Below the pieces are notes generated by a model that was not told where the DNA came from, did not search any database, and saw nothing but the letters and a program-made list of their open reading frames with translations. A program made the position numbers and the translations under genes. Shown one piece after another: positions 40,340-50,200 of a DNA stretch of 64,000 nucleotides (its first letter is position 1; each line of letters begins with the position of its first letter). The DNA is from CAYVTV01 sp964454295 (GTDB lineage Bacteria > Bacteroidota > Bacteroidia > Bacteroidales > GCA-2748055), in NCBI GenBank assembly GCA_964454295.1, contig CAYVTV010000001.1:3660-67659 (forward strand), read 5' to 3'.

Positions 40340-43300
40340 ATGGAAAGAAAGTTCCGTGAGTATAAGAACTTTGATCTTGCCGTTATCAACAGGGACATGC
40401 TGAAGGTATGGAAGGAGGAAAATACATTTCACCAGAGTCTGGCTATCCGTGAAGAGGCTCCGGATTTTGTTTTTTATGAAGGGCCGCCTTCTGCCAACGG
40501 TAAACCGGGTATTCACCATGTCATTTCCCGTACCATAAAGGATATTATTTGTCGCTTTAAGACGCTGGAGGGTTACCGGGTAAACAGGAAAGCCGGCTGG
40601 GATACTCACGGCCTTCCGGTAGAGCTGGCCGTTGAGCAGATGCTGGGCATTACAAGGGAAGATATAGGCAAAAAGATTTCCATTGCTGAATACAATAACG
40701 CCTGCAAAAAGGAGGTGATGAAATACACCCGTGAGTGGGAGGATCTTACAGACAAGATGGGTTACTGGATAGACATGAGTGATCCTTACATCACGTATGA
40801 TAACAGGTATATTGAAACCTTATGGTGGTTACTTAAGGAGATGTTCAAAAAAGATCTTCTGTATAAGGGATATACCATTCAGCCGTATTCACCTGCGGCC
40901 GGTACCGGGCTCAGCACGCATGAACTGAATCAGCCCGGATGTTACCGCGATGTTAAGGATACCACCTGTACGGCCATGTTCGGCGTTATAAGGAACAGCA
41001 TTTCGGAGTTCCTGTTTGAGAAGACTGATACGCCGGTATATATTCTTGCCTGGACCACCACTCCATGGACGCTTCCTTCCAATACAGCCCTGGCTGTTGG
41101 TTCAGATATCACATACCTGAGGATTAAAACTTTCAATCCTTATAGCGGCAGTCCGGCAACGATTATTCTGGCAAAGGACCTGCTTACGGTATATTTTCCC
41201 GATAAAAATGCCAGCCTGCAGCCGGAGGAATATGTTCCGGGAGATAAGAATGTTCCCTACAGGATACTGGGTGAGTTTCAGGGAAGTAAACTCATGGGCG
41301 TACAGTATGAACAGCTTCTGAAATGGGTGAATCCAGGGGAAAATGCTTTCAGGGTTGTTACAGGCGATTTTGTCACAACGGAAGACGGTACCGGCATTGT
41401 TCATATCGCTCCTACCTTTGGTGCGGACGACCTTCGTGTGGCAAGGGAAAATGACATAAATGCGCTGATGGTGAAAGATAAGGACGGCATGATGTGTCCC
41501 CTGGTAGACAGGAAGGGAAGGTTTTACCGCATGGACGACATGGATACGGAATTCATCAGCACAAATGTAAATACTGAAAATTATCGTGAATTTGCCGGAA
41601 GGTATGTTAAGAATGAATACGATGAAAGTATTCCGAAAGATGCAGTACCTGTGGATGTTGACATAGCCGTTCATCTGAAGCTTAACGACAGGGCTTTCAG
41701 GATTGAAAAACATATTCACAATTATCCGCATTGCTGGCGTACCGACAAACCGGTATTATACTATCCGCTGGACTCCTGGTTTATACGCACTACAGCAATG
41801 AAAGACCGGATGATGGAACTGAATAACACCATCAACTGGAAACCGGAATCAACAGGTACAGGCAGATTTGGCAAGTGGCTGGAAAATCTGGTCGACTGGA
41901 ACCTGTCGCGTTCCAGGTTCTGGGGAACACCACTCCCGATATGGATGTCGGAAGATAAAAAGGAGATAACCTGTATAGGCTCGGTGGCGGAGCTGAAAGC
42001 CGAAATCGAAAAATCGGTTAAAGCCGGGTTTATGAGTAAAAATATTCTTGCGGAGTATGAGGAAGGGGATTTTTCCACCGAAAATTACAATCGCTTTGAT
42101 CTGCACCGGCCATTCGTCGACGACATTATCCTGGTAAGTCCCACCGGCAATAAAATGTTCCGCGAGCCGGATCTTATCGATGTATGGTTTGACTCCGGAG
42201 CTATGCCCTACGCTCAGGTGCACTATCCCTTCGAGAACAGCAAAAACTTCAACCACTTCTTTCCTTCAGATTTTATCGCCGAAGGTGTCGATCAGACCCG
42301 GGGATGGTTTTTCACCCTGCACGCCATCGCCGTGTTGCTCTTCGATAGCGTTTCATTCAGAAATATCATTTCCAACGGACTTGTGCTGGATAAAAACGGG
42401 AATAAGATGTCGAAAAGACTGGGTAATGCCGTTGATCCTTTCGTAATCATTGAAAAGTACGGTTCTGACCCCCTGCGCTGGTATATGATGACAAATTCCC
42501 AGCCCTGGGATAACCTGAAGTTTGACGAGAGCGGACTGGATGAGGTGAAACGGAAGTTCTTCGGCACCTTGTATAACACCTATTCCTTCTTTGCATTATA
42601 TGCAAATGTAGATGGATTTACCTGTAGTGAAGAGGAAATCCCGATGAGCGAACGCCCTGAAATAGACCGCTGGATCATCTCCCTGCTTCACTCACTCGTT
42701 AAAGAAGTAAGGAAAAACTATGCTGAGTATGAAATTACGAAGGCCGGAAGACTTATTCAGGATTTTGTTATCGATAACCTCAGCAACTGGTACGTGCGGC
42801 TGAACAGAAAGCGTTACTGGGGAGGAGAATATACAAAAGACAAGATTGCTGCCTATCAGACACTATATACCTGCCTGGAAACGGTTGCTGTGTTGGCATC
42901 ACCAATTGCCCCGTTTTATATGGATAAGATTTTCAGAGATTTAAATATAGTTACACGGAAGCATAAGCTCGATTCTGTCCACCTTAACGAATTCCCGGAA
43001 TTTGATAATAAGCTTATAAATAAGTCATTGGAAGAAAGAATGGAGATTGCACAGGTGGTTTCTTCCATGGTACTGAGTCTGAGGCGACGCGTAAACATTA
43101 AAGTTCGTCAGCCCCTGAATCGTATGATGATACCCGTTCCCGGGAAGAATTTTGTTGAGAAGTTTGAATCTGTTAAAACCCTTATCCTTTCAGAAGTGAA
43201 TGTTAAAGAGGTTAAATTCATTGAGGATACGGAAGGTATACTGGTGAAGAAAGTCAAACCCGATTTTAAAAAGCTGGGACCAAAATTCGGCAGCAGGATG

Positions 43301-43771
43301 AAGGCAGTATCAGCCAGGATAGCAGGCATGACCGGCAGCGAAATACGGCGTTTTGAAGAGAAAGGAAGCTGTATTATGGACCTGGGAGAGGAAAAGATTG
43401 AACTGCAGCTTGATGACGTGGAGATCATCTCAGAAGATATACCCGGATGGCTGGTGGCTAATGAAGGTAAACTTACAGTGGCCCTGGATATTACAATTAC
43501 GGATGAGCTCAGGCATGAAGGCATTGCCAGGGAATTTATTAACCGTATTCAGAATATACGTAAGGAAAGCGGTTTTGATGTTACGGATAAAATAAAAATT
43601 GAGATCCGCAGACATGATGCTATTAATGAAGCAGTGACGCGATTCAGTGATTATATAGGATCACAGACACTGGCAGGGAAAATAGACCTTGTTGACAATC
43701 TGAACGGAGATTCCAGGGAGATTGAAATAGATGATGATATCAGGACAACGATAAAAATAGTAAGGATATAA
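40340..43771 (+). CDS. ileS: Isoleucyl-tRNA synthetase, eukaryote-like clade
   Basis: 1143 aa. The HIGH motif appears as PSANGKPGIHHVISR at about 50-65, the editing domain lies at about 200-400, and WFDSGAMPYAQ and EGVDQTRGWF precede KMSKRLGN at about 689-696. KMSKR instead of KMSKS and the length over 1100 place it with the eukaryote-like IleRS group, which includes mupirocin-tolerant enzymes. The C-terminal anticodon-binding and DUF5915-like parts follow. It has its own promoter. Confidence 0.97.
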   Translation: MERKFREYKNFDLAVINRDMLKVWKEENTFHQSLAIREEAPDFVFYEGPPSANGKPGIHHVISRTIKDIICRFKTLEGYRVNRKAGWDTHGLPVELAVEQMLGITREDIGKKISIAEYNNACKKEVMKYTREWEDLTDKMGYWIDMSDPYITYDNRYIETLWWLLKEMFKKDLLYKGYTIQPYSPAAGTGLSTHELNQPGCYRDVKDTTCTAMFGVIRNSISEFLFEKTDTPVYILAWTTTPWTLPSNTALAVGSDITYLRIKTFNPYSGSPATIILAKDLLTVYFPDKNASLQPEEYVPGDKNVPYRILGEFQGSKLMGVQYEQLLKWVNPGENAFRVVTGDFVTTEDGTGIVHIAPTFGADDLRVARENDINALMVKDKDGMMCPLVDRKGRFYRMDDMDTEFISTNVNTENYREFAGRYVKNEYDESIPKDAVPVDVDIAVHLKLNDRAFRIEKHIHNYPHCWRTDKPVLYYPLDSWFIRTTAMKDRMMELNNTINWKPESTGTGRFGKWLENLVDWNLSRSRFWGTPLPIWMSEDKKEITCIGSVAELKAEIEKSVKAGFMSKNILAEYEEGDFSTENYNRFDLHRPFVDDIILVSPTGNKMFREPDLIDVWFDSGAMPYAQVHYPFENSKNFNHFFPSDFIAEGVDQTRGWFFTLHAIAVLLFDSVSFRNIISNGLVLDKNGNKMSKRLGNAVDPFVIIEKYGSDPLRWYMMTNSQPWDNLKFDESGLDEVKRKFFGTLYNTYSFFALYANVDGFTCSEEEIPMSERPEIDRWIISLLHSLVKEVRKNYAEYEITKAGRLIQDFVIDNLSNWYVRLNRKRYWGGEYTKDKIAAYQTLYTCLETVAVLASPIAPFYMDKIFRDLNIVTRKHKLDSVHLNEFPEFDNKLINKSLEERMEIAQVVSSMVLSLRRRVNIKVRQPLNRMMIPVPGKNFVEKFESVKTLILSEVNVKEVKFIEDTEGILVKKVKPDFKKLGPKFGSRMKAVSARIAGMTGSEIRRFEEKGSCIMDLGEEKIELQLDDVEIISEDIPGWLVANEGKLTVALDITITDELRHEGIAREFINRIQNIRKESGFDVTDKIKIEIRRHDAINEAVTRFSDYIGSQTLAGKIDLVDNLNGDSREIEIDDDIRTTIKIVRI

Positions 43772-43781
43772 TAATAATAAC

Positions 43782-43910
43782 AGTTCGTTAAATTAGAATA
43801 AAACCCAAGGGCGCAATGGTGCGAAGTGCTGATTATCAGCAGAAAGCAAAATACCGGAATGAATTAACAAAACGCTCATTATCGGCATGGTTCAAAAACA
43901 TAACGAACTA
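43782..43910. repeat. AGTTCGTTA-bounded dispersed repeat, copy 1
   Basis: Ends are AGTTCGTTAAATTA (43782) and TAACGAACTA (to 43910), in inverted order. The inside has a degenerate GGGCGCAATGGTGCG. The family has two further copies at 55702 and 60601. It occupies the gap between ileS and the DksA-like gene. Confidence 0.75.
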
Positions 43911-43974
43911 TTATTAATAACGTAAGCATATATTAAAAAAATGCGTATTTTTAGGAAAATTAATTTTTTATGCC

Positions 43975-44355
43975 ATGGCTGAAAAGACGAGATACTCAGA
44001 TGAGGAACTGAATGAGTTCAGGCAGATCATCCTTCAGAAGCTTGATAAAGCCAAGCAGGACTATGAGTTATTGAAGAGTTCAATAACCATGAGTGATAAT
44101 AACGACACCCAGGATACTTCGCCGACCTTTAAGGTGCTGGAAGAAGGAGCCGCAACACTTTCCAAGGAGGAAGCAGGTAAGCTGGCACAACGTCAGCAAA
44201 AGTTTATTCAGCATCTGCAGGCTGCGCTCATAAGAATTGAGAATAAGACCTATGGCATTTGCCGTGAATCAGGTATGCTGATACCGAAAGAAAGACTCCG
44301 TGCAGTGCCCCATGCGACTTTAAGCATAGGTGCAAAAGAAAAAGGTGTTCGTTAA
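43975..44355 (+). CDS. DksA/TraR family protein
   Basis: 126 aa. The N-terminal half is a coiled coil (residues about 8-85). The C-terminal zinc-finger region reads YGICRESGMLIPKERLRAVP, with only one Cys, so a four-Cys zinc site is absent; Bacteroidota members are often like this. Such proteins insert into the RNA polymerase secondary channel and tune rRNA or stress transcription. It precedes lspA, a common order in Bacteroidota, although here a palindrome lies between. Confidence 0.85.
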   Translation: MAEKTRYSDEELNEFRQIILQKLDKAKQDYELLKSSITMSDNNDTQDTSPTFKVLEEGAATLSKEEAGKLAQRQQKFIQHLQAALIRIENKTYGICRESGMLIPKERLRAVPHATLSIGAKEKGVR

Positions 44356-44385
44356 TACATCATCCTCATTTAAATCAAAGACTCC

Positions 44386-44477
44386 CCTTTGTGTTCCTTC
44401 GTGAAACCCTTCGTGTCCTTTGTGGTAAAAAAATAAACCACGAAGGACACAAAGGATAGCACAAAGGAACACGAAGG
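44386..44477. repeat. CACGAAGG palindrome, copy 14
   Basis: Between the DksA-like gene and lspA, with a short A-rich loop (GTAAAAAAATAAACC). Confidence 0.95.
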
Positions 44478-44524
44478 AAGATATTATTTGCGTTTTTTTT
44501 GTAACAGATCACTTCAAATATACC

Positions 44525-45184
44525 ATGACTTTAGGACGTAAGGCTATCATAACCATTGCACTGATCCTTATACTGGATCAGGTGGTAAAGTTCATTGTTA
44601 AAACCAATATGTATCTGTACCAGGATATCCATGTAATGGGAAACTGGTTTATTTTCAAGTTTATAGAAAATAACGGAATGGCGTTTGGTATTAATCTCCC
44701 TGGTGATTACGGGAAAATGATCCTCAGTATTTTCAGAATCATTGCTGTAATTGGAATAGGATTTTATCTGAAGCACCTTATAAGGATAAAATCGCCAACC
44801 GGATTGATTATTTCTGTTTCCATGATCATGGCCGGTGCTTTTGGAAATATTATTGACAGCCTGTTCTATGGGATGATATTTTCAGAATCCACACCGTATT
44901 CGCTGGCAGTTATGTTTCCCGAAGGCGGAGGCTATTCATCCTTCCTGCATGGCAAGGTGGTGGATATTTTCTACTTTCCCATAATAAGAGGGTTTTATCC
45001 CGACTGGTTCCCCGTACTGGGCGGCCAGTCATTCGAATTTTTCCGCCCGGTCTTCAATATTGCAGATTCCTCCATTACCCTGGGAGTAACCGCTATCCTC
45101 ATCTTTCAGAAAAGATTTTTTCCTCATGATTTTGAAAAGGAAACTTCCGCTGATGAGGATAACACGGACGATGATACAGAATAA
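44525..45184 (+). CDS. lspA: Lipoprotein signal peptidase (signal peptidase II)
   Basis: 219 aa, with four membrane helices. Catalytic Asp motifs are FGNIIDSLFYG (about 105-115) and FNIADSSITLG (about 178-188); DQVVKFIV and NGMAFGI are also family blocks. It removes the signal peptide of diacylated prolipoproteins on the periplasmic side; the window encodes several such lipoproteins. The acidic C-terminal tail (SADEDNTDDDTE) overlaps the end of the convergent next gene by about 60 bp. Confidence 0.96.
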   Translation: MTLGRKAIITIALILILDQVVKFIVKTNMYLYQDIHVMGNWFIFKFIENNGMAFGINLPGDYGKMILSIFRIIAVIGIGFYLKHLIRIKSPTGLIISVSMIMAGAFGNIIDSLFYGMIFSESTPYSLAVMFPEGGGYSSFLHGKVVDIFYFPIIRGFYPDWFPVLGGQSFEFFRPVFNIADSSITLGVTAILIFQKRFFPHDFEKETSADEDNTDDDTE

Positions 45185-45552
45185 CAGGGAATGTTTCCGG
45201 TATTTTGCCCCCTTTCATCATCCGGGCTTTCTATCATTTCCTTTAGTACTTTTACCTTCTCATGCAGGAGTATAATATCCCTGCCGAAATTATGCTCACC
45301 TGCCATGATGATATATGTCTCAAGGATGGAAGTAAGACTGAGTACCGGGTTTATATCATTGCAGATATGCAATCCCGGATCTTTAACGCCTGCCGAATCA
45401 ATTGCAATACTGAGCGAAACAGCTGTTTTACGTATCCGTTGACTTAAAGTATCAGACTCTCCCCAGGGAAAACTTTTCGTAAGGTCATATACATCGGAAA
45501 CAAAAGTTATTGCCTGAGTCCAGGATGGAATAGTACTTTTCTCCATAACCAA
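45124..45552 (-). CDS. Four-helix-bundle protein (S23/IVS-type)
   Basis: 142 aa. WTQAITFVSDVYDLTKSFPW, then SDTLSQRIRKTAVSLSIAID follow the four-helix-bundle family pattern (kVY.lt..FP..E...l..QirrAavSi..NiaEG), but with a diverged third helix. The family was first noticed in 23S rRNA intervening sequences; its function is unknown. Its 3' end overlaps that of lspA on the other strand. The start is ATG at 45552 or 45546. Confidence 0.65.
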   Translation of the reverse strand: MVMEKSTIPSWTQAITFVSDVYDLTKSFPWGESDTLSQRIRKTAVSLSIAIDSAGVKDPGLHICNDINPVLSLTSILETYIIMAGEHNFGRDIILLHEKVKVLKEMIESPDDERGQNTGNIPCYSVSSSVLSSSAEVSFSKS

Positions 45553-45621
45553 TGATATATAAAGTTATACAATGGTTAATGGCAAAAAAGTAAGAAAAAC
45601 AGCGTCGGGAGAGAATTATTA

Positions 45622-46206
45622 TTACCTTTTTACTAAACCGTAGAAAAGAAAGCTGATAAGATTGTCCAGCCTGTCTTCAATATTTCCGTGTTCCTTTCTG
45701 ATAAACAGCGGAACTTCAAGGCCTTTCAGTGCAGTGGCAATGGCAACGGCAGCAAGCTCAGGATCTTCAACACTGAACTTCCCCTGATCAATACCGGTTT
45801 GTAAAATACTTTTTAATATACGGATCTCATTTTTGTCGTATTCCTTTCTTATCTTTTCAATAAATTCAAGGTGCCCCAGGTGTTCACTTTTTAAAGCAGC
45901 ATAAAAATTGGTGAGCGTACTCAGCTTGTCCATCCTGAAAAGGACAAAGGTTCTCAGCTTTTCGGCAGGATCATCAACCCCGGAAATAGCATCCTGCAGG
46001 TCATTCTTAAGTTCTTCTGCCTCCTTCTCCACAACAGCCTTAAAAATGTCTTCCTTGCTCTTAAAGTAATAGTAAATGGAACTTTTGCCTTTCTTTGAAG
46101 CCATACCGATCTCTTCCATCGTGGTCTTCCTGAAGCCAAACCTGGTGAAAATCTTACTCGCCACGGATACAATATGCGACCTTATTTGATCCTTCTGAAC
46201 AACCAT
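45622..46206 (-). CDS. TetR/AcrR family transcriptional regulator
   Basis: 194 aa. N-terminal helix-turn-helix: RSHIVSVASKIFTRFGFRKT, then TMEEIGMASKKGKSSIYYYF and KSKEDIFKAVVEKE, the standard TetR_N pattern. The C-terminal ligand domain (about 60-194) ends VPLFIRKEHGNIEDRLDNLI. It would repress a nearby gene in the absence of ligand. The target is not obvious; the porP-like gene lies beyond a palindrome. Confidence 0.92.
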   Translation of the reverse strand: MVVQKDQIRSHIVSVASKIFTRFGFRKTTMEEIGMASKKGKSSIYYYFKSKEDIFKAVVEKEAEELKNDLQDAISGVDDPAEKLRTFVLFRMDKLSTLTNFYAALKSEHLGHLEFIEKIRKEYDKNEIRILKSILQTGIDQGKFSVEDPELAAVAIATALKGLEVPLFIRKEHGNIEDRLDNLISFLFYGLVKR

Positions 46207-46227
46207 AAACTATTAGTTATCTTTTTT

Positions 46228-46235
46228 CAAAAATA
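46228..46235 (-). promoter_or_regulatory. Possible -7 element for the TetR-type regulator gene
   Basis: On the - strand TATTTTTG fits TAnnTTTG, 21 bp before the ATG. Weak, since the region is AT-rich. Confidence 0.3.
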
Positions 46236-46282
46236 TAAACCTGAAATACAGAATCCAAATATTTTCGAAAATAACTTTAACT

Positions 46283-46384
46283 CCTTCGTGTCCATTGTGA
46301 AACCCTTTGTGTCCATTTGTGGTTAAAAACGTAATGAGGTTAACCACAAAGGACACTAAGTACACACGAAGGAGCACAAAGGGG
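46283..46384. repeat. CACGAAGG palindrome, copy 15 (rightmost)
   Basis: Standard order, loop AAACGTAATGAGG. It ends next to the stop codon of the PorP/SprF gene. No copy of the family is seen from here to the window end. Confidence 0.95.
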
Positions 46385-46385
46385 G

Positions 46386-47279
46386 TTACTTAATTTCGTT
46401 GAATTTATATGCGATCATGAGTTCATGCGTTCCGGCGTTGAATTTCCGTATTCCTGAAACGCCAATGTCATAAGCATAGCCGAAATAAAATTTCTCTTCA
46501 TGGACATATCCCAGGAGTATGGATAATGCGTCTTTCGACCGGAATGAAAGGCCTCCCCAGACGAAGTCCTTGTAAACCACCCGGGTGGTAAGGTCAAACT
46601 GGAACACTTTAGGAGCTGTGCCTTTTATGATAATGGAAGGTTCGAGTTTGAATTCGCGGTTAATTTCGTATATGTATCCACCGGTAATATAGAAGTGACT
46701 TTTGAGTTTATTCAGTCCGTTTTTTTCTTCGAATATTCTCAGTGAGTTATTGAAGAGTTGTGTTACGGAGAATCCGCCGTAGAATTCTTCGGCATATACA
46801 TAGGCGCCTATGGTTGCGTCAGGCACATAGGTGGAAAAAACAACCGGCTGTATCGCTATATCCGCAGGATCCTTTGAAGTAAGCTGTGATCCGTCGATCT
46901 TGAATTGCATAATACCCAGTGAGAGGCCCATGGATAAACGGATATCACGGTCCAGTGCAATATTGTAGGCATAGGTGCCGGAAAGCCCGGTACGGCTGGA
47001 AGGGCCCGTCACGTCATTATAGAAATATCCTCCATACCCCATATCCAGCGTTGCATGAGGGCCATAGACACTAAGTGTGTTTGTCATCGGCGGATCAACC
47101 AGTCCTACCCACTGAAAACGGTGATTGGAGCGTATCTGGTAATAGTTCTTCGTTCCTGCAACTGCCGGATTAATGATGAAATCATTAAACATATACTGGG
47201 TATAATGGGGATTCTGCTGAGCCAGCATACCTGTTGTACTCAGTATGATCATTAAGCTTATGTACACCAGTCTCTGCAT
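46386..47279 (-). CDS. PorP/SprF family T9SS-associated outer-membrane protein
   Basis: 297 aa. Signal peptide at 1-20 (cut near MLAQ/QNP), then the family opening QNPHYTQYMFNDFIINPAVA and NHRFQWVGLVDPP. Predicted outer-membrane strands continue to the end (GIRKFNAGTHELMIAYKF). PorP/SprF proteins help export or attach T9SS substrates with type B C-terminal domains. The gene is 3 bp downstream of exactly such a protein, so the two form a substrate-partner pair. Confidence 0.93.
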   Translation of the reverse strand: MQRLVYISLMIILSTTGMLAQQNPHYTQYMFNDFIINPAVAGTKNYYQIRSNHRFQWVGLVDPPMTNTLSVYGPHATLDMGYGGYFYNDVTGPSSRTGLSGTYAYNIALDRDIRLSMGLSLGIMQFKIDGSQLTSKDPADIAIQPVVFSTYVPDATIGAYVYAEEFYGGFSVTQLFNNSLRIFEEKNGLNKLKSHFYITGGYIYEINREFKLEPSIIIKGTAPKVFQFDLTTRVVYKDFVWGGLSFRSKDALSILLGYVHEEKFYFGYAYDIGVSGIRKFNAGTHELMIAYKFNEIK

Positions 47280-47282
47280 GGC

Positions 47283-50200
47283 TTATCTGATTATGGTCAA
47301 AGGACCGGTTAATGCGCTGGCACCTTTATAGGGTATTACAACATAGTAATACGTTCCGATGGGTACTTTCTTCCCTTTATGATATCCGTCCCAACGCTTA
47401 CCGGCAGTATATCCTTTTGAGCTGAATAACTTTTCTCCCCAGCGGTTGAATACTTCCACTAAAATATCAGGATAATATTCAGCATTGTCAATATCCCAGA
47501 AATCGTTTATTCCGTCATCATTAGGGGAGAATGAACTATAGATGACAATGTTTTCTATGATGGTAATGGTAACCGTGTCGTTTTCAACACAGCCGTGTTC
47601 ATCCACTGCTGTTACCACATAGGTCTGGCTTGCAGGCGGCGCTGCCACCGGGTCGGGGGTTATAGTATTATCAAGACCTGTTGCAGGATTCCATTGATAG
47701 CTTACATACGGACCGCCTGTGGCATTCAGGTTTACAGGGTTGTTTTTAATAACGGTGGTGTCATTACCTGCAGAAAGTCCCAGCTTGGGGTATATTCCAA
47801 TAGTTATGGTGTCGGTATCATAGCAATCGTTCGTTCCCACTGCTGTGAGAATATAACTTACTTCGCTTGTTACTGTGACTGCCGGATTGGGTATGCCCGG
47901 GTTGCTGAGTCCTTCTGCGGGCGACCATGAGAAGATACTTCCGCCCTGTCCGTCGAGTATTATTGTACTGCCTTCACAAACAATGGTATCGGCACCGGCA
48001 GATGCCGTTACGTTCGTTTTGGCCGGCATAGTTATTATCTCAGTGGTTTCGCAGCCGTTCTGGTCGGTAACTGTCAGTGTGTAGCTGCCGGCATCCAGGC
48101 CGGAACGATCTTTTGTGACAGGTCCGTCAGCCCACTGGTATGACATGGTCCCCGTTCCCCCGGTTACAGTTATTATTACCTCTCCGTCAGGACTATATCT
48201 GTTGCAGGTTGCAGAAGTAATATCACTTAAAATATCAAGAGGTAATGGCTCATATACGCTTACTATATCTGTGAAATATCTGCCCGATTCTTCTTTCACT
48301 GCAATATAATATGTCCCCGGAGCCAGGCCGGCAAACTCATTATTGGCATGCCAGGTGAGGCTGTCATCAATGGAATATTCAACAGGACCTGTGGCATCGT
48401 TTACGGTGATGAGGATCACCGCGTCGTCATATCCGTTACATGTGGACGCGGTTATCGATAGGGTTACATCAAGGGAGGGAACAGAGCTTATGGTGACAGG
48501 CTGTATATAGGTGCAGTTGTTGCCATCTCTCACTATCACGTCATAAATGCCGGCTTCGAGTCCTGTATAGCTGGTCTGGGAGGTAAACGGACCAGCCATG
48601 CCGTTGATGGAAAATTCGTAACTGCCTGTTCCGCCGGCAACATTGGAAATAGTTATGCTTCCCTGTTTAAATTCATTATACCAGGGAGTGCCTGTTATGG
48701 TGGCCGTGATCTGGTCAGGCTGGTTAATAGTCACTTCACCGGAGTTCAGGGTACAGTTATTTGCATCCTTCGCTGTTACTATATAGGTTCCGCCTCCCAT
48801 GCCCGTAAATATTCCGTCGGCCTGCCAGCTGATGCCATCGTATGAATACTGTATGGCTCCGGTTCCGCCGCTGACTTCATATGCCAGGGATCCGTTCAGG
48901 TTCCCAAAGCAGTCGGTGACATCAGTTGAGGCCTCGGCAACCGGCGTCAGCGGAGCCGGGTCTGTCAGCACTACCGGGGCATCAACTGCCTCACATGCGC
49001 TGTTGTCTTTTACAAGGGGGGTATAAGTGCCGGGACCGATGTTGCTGAAATCAGAACCGGGCAGGAAACTTACTCCGTTGTCAATGCTGTATGTAAATGT
49101 TGGGGTACCGCCTGATGCATAAATGCTTATGGTTCCGTTTGCATCTCCGGTGCAGCTTATATCTGTCCATCTGACAGAATCAATACTTAGCAGAGCGGGT
49201 TCATTTATGGTAACGGGGCTGCTTTCAACAGGACCGCAGCCTTCATTGTCCGTTATGCTGACTGTATATGTTCCCTGGGCCAACGCAGTGAATAATCCGT
49301 CGTTATTAAACTCTGCCGAAGGATTAAGTGTAAAGGTATATGGGGATGTGCCTCCTGCTGCAATTACCGTTATGGTCCCGTTATCATCGCCGCTGCAGCT
49401 TATATCTTCTTTGGTAAGGGAAGAGATGACCAGGGGATCGGGTTCAGAGATATTGAAGATGCTGTCTTTTATGCAGTTGTTATCATCCATGATGGTAAGG
49501 GTGTGGTTACCTGCGGCCAGGCCGGTAAAGGTGCTGTCAGCCTGGAATGTTCCCCCGTTAATACGGTAAACAATACTGCCGGTACCACCGCTTGCTACAG
49601 CACTGACTGCACCGGTTGAATCTCCTGTACAGCCGGTAACATCAGTGACAGTGAAAGAGGTGAAGATCAAGGGGGCAGGGTGGTTAATATACACTACTGT
49701 ATCATTTATACAGTTGTTTTCGTCCGAAATGGTTATGGTATGGTTTCCTCCGCTGACTCCTGTAAATATTCCGGTGGTATTTGGTATTCCTTCGTCAAGG
49801 CTGTAGCTTTTACTTCCTGTTCCTCCTGAGGCTTCAATGACTATTTGTCCGTTAAGGCTTGTATAACATACTGTTACGTCGGTCTGTGCGTAATCGTCTA
49901 TGCGTATGGGTGAAGGCTGACTTATATTATTCAGGTTTCCGGTTGCCATACATTCATTAAAATCCTTAACGACTGTCTGGTAGGAACCCGCCGGAAGGTT
50001 ATTGAAAATGGGAGAAGAAGACCAGGTTAGCCCCCCGTCAATGGAATACTGATATGGGGTAACACCGCCGTTCACATTAAGTATCCGTATTTCTCCCATG
50101 GTATCGCCATGGCATAGGTTACCGTCGATACGTATTTCGGAGGTTATCAGCAGTTTATCAGGTTCATCGATGGTGATCACGTCTGTTTTAATGCAGGAGT

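Noticed and set aside
24305..46384. Many short open frames reading TTKDTKG or FVSFVVN
   Set aside because: They are translations of the CACGAAGG palindromes in open frames and not genes.
28000..46400. Integron-like cassette array, because hairpins separate single genes
   Set aside because: There is no integrase, the genes include housekeeping genes in both orientations, and the hairpins lack attC-type paired boxes. The analogy is only visual.
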